From contig JAIOYV010000011.1 of assembly GCA_021740905.1 (NCBI GenBank), positions 1-64,000 on the forward strand: 64,000 bases of DNA, given 5' to 3'. A program made the position numbers and the translations under genes. The stretch comes from Bacteroidales bacterium. Lineage in GTDB: Bacteria; Bacteroidota; Bacteroidia; Bacteroidales; M50B96. Under the pieces are notes generated by a model. It was not told the DNA's origin, searched no databases, and worked only from the letters and a program-made list of their open reading frames with translations. Shown piece by piece: positions 7,545 through 16,300 of this stretch (position 1 is the first letter of the stretch; each line of letters starts with the position of its first letter).

Positions 7545-10500
7545 CTACTCCACCACCATTTTCCAAACCCACTTCATTTCTTTTTGCTGAACCATCAGAA
7601 AATAAATTCCCGGCACAACTTTGCCCAGCCCTATTTCTTCTGATAGCTTTCCTTCTTTGGATGATATTTCTTTCCGATAAATTTCCTGCCCGGTCGAATT
7701 GAAAATGTGCAAATTCAAGTCATCCTTCGATTCCAATCTTCCCGATAGGTAAAAGTTACCCTTGTTTGGATTTGGGTAGATCTGAATTGGAAACTCCCCA
7801 TCCATTTCTTCAATATCAAAAGTGAAGATTTGCAATGTTGATGTATCTGATCCACATTGGTTGGCGGAAACCAAAGTTGCAGTGTACCACATATTTTGGT
7901 TTAAGACGGGGTAATCATGTTCGGGGTTGGCCTCGATTGAAATGGGCGAACCATCGCCAAAATCCCAGAAATAGTAGTAGGCATTCTGCGACTGGTTGAT
8001 GAAATTGACATGGTTGAAGGCCTCGAAGAAATTGAAAGCGGAGCTTACCGGTAGCTGGTTCGTTACCCAAACAGAGTCGACGGTGATGCACCCAAGAGTG
8101 TCGGTAAGGGTTAAAGTGTAGAGACCAACGGAGTCGATTATTGAGTAATCGTTGTTGTAGCCATTGCTCCAGGAGTAATCGTAGAAGGGGTAATTGCCGC
8201 CATCAAGTGACAGGTTTTGGTTGGGGCATTTGGTAGTGTCGGTGGGGAGGATGGAAATTGGTAGTGGATAAAAATTGATATATAATTCCACTGTGTCTTC
8301 AAGTTCGCAATTTGAAGTAGATACGGTAACCTGATAGGTTGAAGTACCGGAAACACTCAACCAATTGTTGCCTGATCCGTTTGACCATTGATAATTAAAT
8401 CCGGGATTGAAATCAACAATAATTGTATCATCCTGGCATATCGTGGTATCAAAGCCTGGAAAAAAAACCAATTCCTCATAGTTCACAGAAATAGTATCGA
8501 ACCAGTTGCAAAAGCTATCGGCCAATGAAATCTGGACAGAATATTCTCCTGGTTCAGTAATATGCAAAGCCGAATCCAAAATCCCTGTAGACCAGTAACC
8601 CAAAATATTCTGTGGCAACTGCAACATGCAACTTTCATTTGGGCAAAGTAAAGTGTCATCTCCTATATCTAAAACAAAATCATAAGCATATTGAACATCT
8701 ATCCCAACTATTTCAATCCCACAATTGGTATAAGACTCACAAGTGAAAATCCCTGTTGTGTCTGCATTGAAAGTTATATTATTGCCTGTTTCTATCAAAT
8801 TACCTGATGGATCAAACCATAAAGGGTTTAATGGGTTGTAACGCAAACAATAGTTTTTGGCATAAAATGGTGTTTCGTTTAAAGAATCTAACACATAAGC
8901 AATAGTCCCATCTGCATTTTGAATCCCGGATACCCCATAGCCATAGCCCCATAAATGACAAACAGGACCATCAATAATATTTACATCAATTAATCCAGAG
9001 CTTTCATAAAGTACTATTTGAAAGTTACCATGCTTTGCAGTACAGGAATAAAGGCTTATATCTAAATAATTTACAACCAATTTCCGCAATGGCGCATTTC
9101 CTGTCACATAATAACTAATAGAACCACTTATTTCCGGGTTCCAATCGCGGTAAAGTGCTAATATTGCATTTCTGGGTCTGGCAGGATCTGGGTTGGGAAG
9201 AGGTTCTGTTGACCAAGGATCTAAGCCGGAATTAGACAAAGGAGAAAAGCTTATCCACCCATTCGAGCCTGCATAAAATTCATTCACGGTGTCTCCAAAA
9301 AAAGCAAAATCGAATCCGATAGGAAATGGTCCCCAGTATTTATCATCCTGCCATTGTGTTGTTACGGGAGTGCCCTCAATCAAGCTATCAGGATTGAAAG
9401 AAGGGAATTGAATATCGTAATACAAACCAGGAACAGAATTCGGATGTGTTAAGAAAGAAGCATTTCCGTTTATCGGATAACCCGGGCAATAAGCTGTACT
9501 GATGGTGGCATAGAGAGTATTCGGAAGGTATTGAATCATGAATGAATCGGTTGCAACACATCCAAAAGTATCAACAATTGCTAGTTGATAGCTATCACTT
9601 GGCAAAAACTGAAAAAGGCTGTCGTGGATAGGAGAAAGAAAAGTGTTGCTATTGATGCTTTGAATATAGATGCTGTCCAAGTATTCCTCTTGTCCCATAC
9701 TAACAATGACCTTTCCTGTTGAATCGCTACAATAGGCATCGGTAACAGATAAAAAGTGAGAAACCGGATATTGATAAGATAAAGTTACCGAATCAATAAT
9801 TTGATCACATAAATCACTTACTGTAAAAGAGTAATAACCGGGTGTAAGACCAGTGATAAAACTCTCTGTACTTCCATTCGACCACAAATAATTAACCGGA
9901 GGGTTTGAAGCAATTATTTCAACCCCGGCAAACCCATTGTTTAGATTCACACAATCATAAATATCCATACTATCAAGGAAAACAGATAGTGGAGGAAATT
10001 CGGGGATTTCAAATTCAAAATTGGCATAGCAAAGATTGGAATCAACAATAGTTAGTGTATATAAACCAGGCAAAAGACTGTCAACATTCTGGGAGCTTTC
10101 GCTATTCGACCAAGAATACGTAAAAGGGGCAGTACCATTTGACACGCTAATATCAATTGCTCCCGGGGTTTGTGAACAGGGATCGGTTTGGATGATATGA
10201 GAAATCTCGACAAATAAACTTGTGTCTTCAACAAAAATAAAACTATCGGCAACAACACAGCCCGAACTATCGGTTACTTCAACCCAATACTCACCAGCTT
10301 GCGTAATTAGCTTTTGGCTATTGGAACTACCATCCCACCAATGATAAGTAAATGGCTGATTACCTCCAATTAGCATTGCTTTGGCCAGACTTGGCAAACA
10401 TCCATTTGTAGAATAATCTATATCAATATGCAAAGGGATTGGATTGACCAAAATACTATCAGTATGTACACATCCTATCGAATCGGAGACAGTAACATGA

Positions 10501-12227
10501 TATTGCCCTGCAAGCATGGAGTCTATAAATAAAACGGACACACCCGTACTCCAAAGAACGGAATAAGGAGGGCTACCGTTTTCAATTTCAAGGTACAAAG
10601 AACATATACTATCCGAACAGTGAATATCTTCAATAATTTGAGAATGAATTGGGTCGGGGCCGGATATCGACAGTGTTGCCGATTCAGTACAATTAAGATT
10701 ACCTGTTACTGTCACACTGTATGTTCCCATAGTTAATCCCCCAATATCTTCGATAGTTTCACCGATATTCCAAAGTATTGAATAAGGTGTAACCCCACCT
10801 GTAATAGCAAGGTCGATGGCATCGTACGAACAAGAGTCGTGCAGGTGAGTAAGCAAAATATCCATTATTGGGGAGATGCTTACCCAGATAGAATCGGTTT
10901 CGAAATACCCATCAACATGGGCTATGGTAACTGAATAGATCCCAGAAATTGGAGTATTTCCAGTGAAACTTATCGAATCGGCGGTACTTCCATTGCTCCA
11001 ATTAAAGGTCAACATTGAATCGGCAGCGTTTGCATAAGTATGTACTGAAATAGGACTACCGTCGCATATCATAAAGGTATCAAGATTAATTCCTGCATTA
11101 AGCTCATATACATCATTAATGGTTATGGTCATTGGCTGGTATCCATGAATACACGAGTCGTAAAACTTTAAAATCAAATCCTCAGAAGGTTCTACCAAAG
11201 TGTCAGCCAAAATAGAAATAGGATAGTTATAGGACATCGCCCCTGAAGGTAGGACAAGGCTGTCTGGAATAATAATATCAATAACCGGTGATGCAATACT
11301 TAAGGTATCAACTTCGACATAAACAATCATCGGAGAACTTAAAAATGTGCTATCGCTTCTTGACAAATGGAACCATGCCGGGTAATCTTCAAAAAATTCT
11401 CCATTTCCACCATACGCTGATTCTACATCAACTATAAAGTTTCTTTTCGAGTTATTTTGATCTTTTACACAAAAAAATAGTCCGCTGTCAATTTCCCTGT
11501 CTACAAGCTCTCCAATAGATGCTGAAACAAAGTATGTTTCATTTGGGACTACAGGTATCGAAATAGTAATAACATCCGTATATCCATCGTATTGGATAGC
11601 CTCATTAGAGGGGGTTGTACCGTTCCCATTGCTGTTGAAATATTGCACATTACTTATGCTATTAACGGTATATGCACCAACAAAAGATGAGGATCCAGGT
11701 AAGAGAGCAACATTTTGTTGGGTATAATTGCCCCCAAAAGGTTTTGGACCCCAAATAAATATTCCACATACATCAGCCAGATAATATCCTTCATATTCTG
11801 GATATTCATCCGAGGCATAAACAAATGATAAGGAATAAACCGTGTCGCATGATACAAATCGAAAATTACAACTTGAAGCATCCCATACAGGACCGGAATA
11901 AAAGTTACTTAAGGTTGTTCCTCCCAACTTAGAATTGTCTGTACTAATCGCCTCCGAATCATTTGGACCAACCGCATCAAAAGCATTGCCTGTAGTTAAC
12001 AATATTCCCCGTTCGAGTGGAAATGTTGTGCCCGATGCATTAAATGTTGCATAGGAATTGATCTTACCAAAAAACTGAAGGTACTCAATGCCAGTATGTT
12101 TGTTGTTAAGAGATTCAACCGCATTCTCATCAAAAACTTTGATGGCAGGATTAACACTTATTGACTGAGAATAAGATAGATTAAATCCAGCAATGAAAAA
12201 GATAATTAGAATGATATAATATTTCAT
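7545..12227 (-). CDS. T9SS-exported SprB-repeat surface protein, paralog 1
   Basis: A 1560-residue secreted protein. I take the ATG at 12227 as start because a good signal peptide (MKYYIILIIFFIAGFNLSYS|QS) follows at once; an upstream in-frame ATG at 12293 would add 22 unlikely residues. Rough order: choice-of-anchor L domain 25-260 (SCDTVYSLSFVYASDEYPEY), Calx-beta-like region to 370, Ig-like module, SprB-like repeats 445-820 comprising one D-A-B-C block, an M module to 905, the GPFPIGFDF domain 910-1145, further Ig-like modules, PKD domain about 1394-1480 (WDFGDGSPI) and a type A sorting domain (IYPNPNKGNFYLSG) ending KMVVE. The T9SS should cross it through the outer membrane and cleave the tail. 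Such proteins act as adhesins or gliding-motility surface proteins; which applies here is unknown. Confidence 0.88.
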   Translation of the reverse strand: MKYYIILIIFFIAGFNLSYSQSISVNPAIKVFDENAVESLNNKHTGIEYLQFFGKINSYATFNASGTTFPLERGILLTTGNAFDAVGPNDSEAISTDNSKLGGTTLSNFYSGPVWDASSCNFRFVSCDTVYSLSFVYASDEYPEYEGYYLADVCGIFIWGPKPFGGNYTQQNVALLPGSSSFVGAYTVNSISNVQYFNSNGNGTTPSNEAIQYDGYTDVITISIPVVPNETYFVSASIGELVDREIDSGLFFCVKDQNNSKRNFIVDVESAYGGNGEFFEDYPAWFHLSRSDSTFLSSPMIVYVEVDTLSIASPVIDIIIPDSLVLPSGAMSYNYPISILADTLVEPSEDLILKFYDSCIHGYQPMTITINDVYELNAGINLDTFMICDGSPISVHTYANAADSMLTFNWSNGSTADSISFTGNTPISGIYSVTIAHVDGYFETDSIWVSISPIMDILLTHLHDSCSYDAIDLAITGGVTPYSILWNIGETIEDIGGLTMGTYSVTVTGNLNCTESATLSISGPDPIHSQIIEDIHCSDSICSLYLEIENGSPPYSVLWSTGVSVLFIDSMLAGQYHVTVSDSIGCVHTDSILVNPIPLHIDIDYSTNGCLPSLAKAMLIGGNQPFTYHWWDGSSNSQKLITQAGEYWVEVTDSSGCVVADSFIFVEDTSLFVEISHIIQTDPCSQTPGAIDISVSNGTAPFTYSWSNSESSQNVDSLLPGLYTLTIVDSNLCYANFEFEIPEFPPLSVFLDSMDIYDCVNLNNGFAGVEIIASNPPVNYLWSNGSTESFITGLTPGYYSFTVSDLCDQIIDSVTLSYQYPVSHFLSVTDAYCSDSTGKVIVSMGQEEYLDSIYIQSINSNTFLSPIHDSLFQFLPSDSYQLAIVDTFGCVATDSFMIQYLPNTLYATISTAYCPGYPINGNASFLTHPNSVPGLYYDIQFPSFNPDSLIEGTPVTTQWQDDKYWGPFPIGFDFAFFGDTVNEFYAGSNGWISFSPLSNSGLDPWSTEPLPNPDPARPRNAILALYRDWNPEISGSISYYVTGNAPLRKLVVNYLDISLYSCTAKHGNFQIVLYESSGLIDVNIIDGPVCHLWGYGYGVSGIQNADGTIAYVLDSLNETPFYAKNYCLRYNPLNPLWFDPSGNLIETGNNITFNADTTGIFTCESYTNCGIEIVGIDVQYAYDFVLDIGDDTLLCPNESCMLQLPQNILGYWSTGILDSALHITEPGEYSVQISLADSFCNWFDTISVNYEELVFFPGFDTTICQDDTIIVDFNPGFNYQWSNGSGNNWLSVSGTSTYQVTVSTSNCELEDTVELYINFYPLPISILPTDTTKCPNQNLSLDGGNYPFYDYSWSNGYNNDYSIIDSVGLYTLTLTDTLGCITVDSVWVTNQLPVSSAFNFFEAFNHVNFINQSQNAYYYFWDFGDGSPISIEANPEHDYPVLNQNMWYTATLVSANQCGSDTSTLQIFTFDIEEMDGEFPIQIYPNPNKGNFYLSGRLESKDDLNLHIFNSTGQEIYRKEISSKEGKLSEEIGLGKVVPGIYFLMVQQKEMKWVWKMVVE

Positions 12228-12297
12228 AATATGTATCATTAGTAAGCTTTGGCCGAGACAATTTTTTTCTGCATTTCGTTGTATCGCATTCAATTTT

Positions 12298-12389
12298 TTC
12301 TTTGCGAACCTTGCGGTTTTCTCTTTGCGCTCATTGCTTTTTTTTTAACCGCAATGTACGCTAAGGTTTTTTACAAAGTACGCAAAGGG
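12298..12389. repeat. Imperfect palindromic intergenic repeat (CTTTGCG type)
   Basis: A left part with CTTTGCGAACCTTGCGG and a right part ending in TTTACAAAGTACGCAAAG are imperfect reverse complements around a run of T. A related sequence occurs at 19011-19048. This looks like a dispersed REP/MITE-like element of the genome. Confidence 0.55.
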
Positions 12390-12470
12390 TTATTCCATCA
12401 CCATCTTCCATACTCACTTATTTTCATTTTGCTGAATCATCAGAAAATAAATCCCCGGTGTGACTTTGCC
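12390..12470 (-). pseudogene. Orphan T9SS sorting-domain tail
   Basis: The minus strand reads GKVTPGIYFLMIQQNENK, stop, VWKMVME, stop: the last ~26 codons of the array's sorting domain with one internal TGA. No gene is attached upstream; instead the hairpin 12473-12505 touches the GKV codons and the tail of paralog 2 lies beyond it. It appears to be a displaced older tail. Confidence 0.85.
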
Positions 12471-12472
12471 AT

Positions 12473-12505
12473 ACTTACTTAGCATCTCCAAGATGCTTAG
12501 TAAGT
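12473..12505. repeat. Array hairpin, copy A
   Basis: ACTTACTTAGCATCT and AGATGCTTAGTAAGT form a 15-bp stem with one mismatch and a 3-base loop (CCA). It starts 7 bases past the stop codon of paralog 2 on the minus strand. No T-tract follows the stem, so it is not a standard intrinsic terminator. Confidence 0.9.
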
Positions 12506-12512
12506 TTACCTC

Positions 12513-13352
12513 CTACTCCACCACCATCTTCCACACCCACTTATTTTCTTTTTGCTGAACAATCAGAAAATAAATCCCCGGTGCAACTTTACCCAGCCTT
12601 ATTTCTTCTGATAAATTTCCTTCTGTTGATGATATTTCCTTCTGATAAATTTCCTGCCCGGTCGAATTGTAAATGTGCAGGTTCAAGTCATCCTTCGATT
12701 CCAATCTTCCCGATAGGTAAAAGTTACCCTTGTTTGGATTTGGGTAGATCTGAATTGGAAACTCCCCATCCATTTCCTCAATATCAAAAGTGAAGATTTG
12801 CAATGTTGATGTATCTGATCCACATTGGTTGGCGGAAACCAAAGTTGCAGTGTACCACATATTTTGGTTTAAGACGGGGTAATCATGTTCGGGGTTGGCT
12901 TCTGTTGAGATGGGTGATCCATCGCCAAAGTCCCAGAAATAATAGTAGGCATCCTGCGACTGGTTGATGAAATTGACATGGTTGAATGCTTCGAAGAAGT
13001 TGAAGGCAGAGCTTACCTCGGGTTGTTCAGTAACCAAAACGGAGTCGATACTGACACAGCCATTGTCATCTGTTATAGTTACAGTTAGCAAACCCAGCGA
13101 ATCAATAGCTACCGTACTTGAAATATTTCCATTACTCCAAAGATATTCATAAGTGGGTTCATTTCCTCCGTCAAGAATCAAGTTAGAATCGGAACATTTT
13201 GCGGTATCTGAGGGGAGAATGGTAACAGGAAGTGGCAAGAGAACAGGCGACAATTCGAGCGTATCTTCGAGATTGCAATTAGGTGAAGAAACGGTTAAAT
13301 TATAACTTACCGGGCCAGAAATTTCAACCCAATTGTTGGTCGATCCGTTTGA
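12513..13352 (-). pseudogene. Severed 3' part of T9SS paralog 2 (PKD and sorting domain)
   Basis: This segment continues the frame of the 13353-18977 gene without interruption after the in-frame TGA. It encodes the rest of an Ig-like module (SNGSTNNWVEISGP), a SprB-like module, the PKD domain (WDFGDGSPISTEANPEHDY) and an intact sorting domain ending KMVVE. There is no good start codon or ribosome-binding region of its own. Without it, paralog 2 has no T9SS signal. Its last 300 bases are nearly identical to the end of paralog 1. Confidence 0.85.
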
Positions 13353-16300
13353 TCATAGGTAAGAAAAAGCTGTGTCAAGTTCAATCAAAATGTTATCACC
13401 CTCACAAATCATAGTATCCAATCCGGCATAGTAATTCATGTTTTCAAACGAAATCTGGATGGTATCGAACCAGGTACATAATCCATCAGCAATAGAAAAA
13501 TAAGCCGAGTATTCGCCCGGCTGGATTACTTCAACCATATTGCCAGTTGTACCGGTAGACCATTGTCCCGAATAATTTTGGGGCAGTTGCAACAGGCCTG
13601 TATCACCAGGACAAAGAAGTTGATCGGGGCCAAAGAATTGTGGATAGTCATTTAGTATCGGAACACTTATCTCAACACTTTCAAACCCACAAAAGGTTTG
13701 TGCTTCGCAAAAGTAAATTGTGCTCGAATCAACATTAAAAGTAATTGTATCCCCTTGCCCTATTAGATTGCCGAAGGAATTGTACCAAGCAGGTTTTTGT
13801 GGATTGTACCTGACAGAATAATTAAAAACCTGAAAATTGGTATTATTAAAACCGGGTGGGGTGTAACCAATAGTCCCGGAGGCATTTTGAATACCCAATA
13901 CGCCTTTACCCGAATTCCAGTTCGAACATGACGGTCCGGCAATAATATTCACATCGATAATATCCGAGCCTTCAAAAAGGACTACCTGAAAAGTGCCTAC
14001 TATTGAACTACAAACATAAAGGGGAACATCGATAAAATTTATCACGAGTTTCCGGCTGGGTGCAGTGCCGGTTATGTAGTATTTTATTGAAGTGCCCGAG
14101 CCGGGTTGCCAATCGCGATATAAGGCAAATATCGCATTACGTGGCCGGGTTGGATCCTGGTTTGGAATCGAGTGGGTTGCCCAAGGGTCGTAAGTGGTGC
14201 TGGACAAGGGAGAAAAGCTCACCCAACCATTTGAACCAACGTAGAAGTTTGTGACTGAATCACCAAAAAAATTAAAATCGAAACCAATTGGAAATGGCCC
14301 CCAATAATGATCATCCGTCAAGGTTTCTGTAACAAGAGTCCCGCCTGAAAGTGACTCCTGATGAAAAGGAAGGATCTCGGTATTATAATTACTTCCGGGC
14401 ACAGGATATGTTGGCAATTGAAAGACAGTGCTTCCGGTTACCGGATATCCCTGGCAGAAAGCCGGACTAATTGATGGCGTCAATAAACTTGGAACCAATA
14501 GAATTTCAACCGATTCGGTGTATGAACAACCAAACGTGTCTATAACGGTGTAAGTATAGCTGGCTTCGGGGAGTGACTGAAAAATTGATTTTGCATCAGG
14601 AAAATAAATATCCCCAGTTATACCGTTTTGCAAATACATGCTATCTATCATATTCGTTGGATATATTAAAGCTTCAACCTTACCCAAAGAATCGTAGCAA
14701 TAAGAATCACCTACCTCAAGGGAAACTGACAATGAATACTGAATGTCTATGAATACAGAATCGACTTTTTCCATACACAGGTCACCCACTGTTACATAAT
14801 AGATGCCTGAAGAAAGATTCTGAATCATGCTTTCGGTTCCACCGTTCGACCACATATAACTCACTGGTGGGGCCGCCGATAAAGCAAGGACCTGGGCCGA
14901 GCCATTACCAGTTGTCTGACAATTGGTAACCGGGCTTTTATTTATAGAATGTAACAATGTGATTTCGGGAAATGCCGGCACCGAGAAATCATAAACAGAA
15001 TAACAATAATTGGCATCGGTTAAAGTAAGTGAATAATCGCCTGGAAAAAGACTGTCAATGTTTTCAGTGGTTTCCCAGGTCGACCAAATGTAAGTAAAAG
15101 GAGCCATGCCATTTGTTACACTATAATCAGTTGTTCCAGGAGTAGGTGAACAGGGATCGAGAATTAGATTTTCGTTTACTTCAAGAAAAGCGCTTGTGTC
15201 AGCAACCACGGAAAATGTGTCAATTATTGTACAGCCCATAATATCGTGCACTTTCACCCAGTAAAGTCCTGCCTGTCCCAGTATAGTCTGAAAACCATAA
15301 TTTGTAGTTGACCAGTATGCACCATAAGGTGGCGTACCCCCTATCATTTCAACACTTGCCATGCTCGGGACACAACCTGCAGTTGAATAATTTATATTGA
15401 TATCGAAATAGATTGGGTTAAAGCCCATGAAACTGTCAGTCGAAACGCAGCCAAAAGCATCGGTAATTGTGACATAGTAATCGCCTGCAGGAACCGAATC
15501 AAGAATTGCCTCGGTGCTCCCGGTATTCCATAGATAAGTGTATGGAGGAGTGCCGTTGCTTACATTTACGGCTAGCCGTCCAAAGGAATCGTAGCAATGA
15601 AGAAGATTGATGATGTTTGCAGAAATTGGCACGTAAGGTTCAATCACAATAGAAGCAACTGTATCCAAACACATATCACTTATAGTTACATAGTAAATTC
15701 CAGGGCTAAGATTTTCTGCAATACTGTCGGTACTTCCTGTAGACCAAAGAAAACTAAGAGGTGGGGCAATTGTAGATGCTGATACCACTGCGCTTCCATT
15801 GCTCAAGCCCTGGCAATCGGTCACAGGGTTGGTGGTCAAAGTATATGAGATTGATACCCCTGGTACTGGCTGATTGTAGAAGTTGGAAACAGCCCAGCAA
15901 TAATTGCCATCAGTAATCGTAACCCTGTAGTAGCCTTGTACAAGACTATCAATTTCCTGGGTTGTTTCCCCGTTCGACCATAAAAAAGTAAAAGGTGAAA
16001 GCCCATTGGTGATATTAATACCAAGCGTTACAGGAGTAGGAGAACAAGGATGTACTATAATGTTTTGTGTAAATTGAAGAGATATGCTTGGGTCGGCAAC
16101 AATAGTAAAAGTGTCAGTTACATTACAACCCAAAGCATCTTGCACTTTTATCCAGTATGTTCCGGGTAAAATATGTATTTCAGGCGTATTGTAATTATTA
16201 CTCCAAAGATAGGTGTACGGAGGGCTTCCTCCACTAACTTCAACATTAGCATAGCTCCACATACAACCTGCGGTAGAATAATTTAGTGCGTCAATCGTTA

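Noticed and set aside
12473-12505. Array hairpin as an intrinsic terminator
   Set aside because: No T-run follows the stem on the minus strand, unlike the terminators at 39022, 43408 and 44362.
12513-13253. Independent 246-aa gene starting MSPVLLPLPV
   Set aside because: It is the continuation of paralog 2 after the TGA; the ATG-like start lies in the middle of a conserved module.
13353-13355. TGA read as an amino acid (recoding)
   Set aside because: Other genes here use TGG for Trp and at least one real gene (the 80-aa ORF at 60191) ends in TGA; no selenocysteine context expected in this domain.
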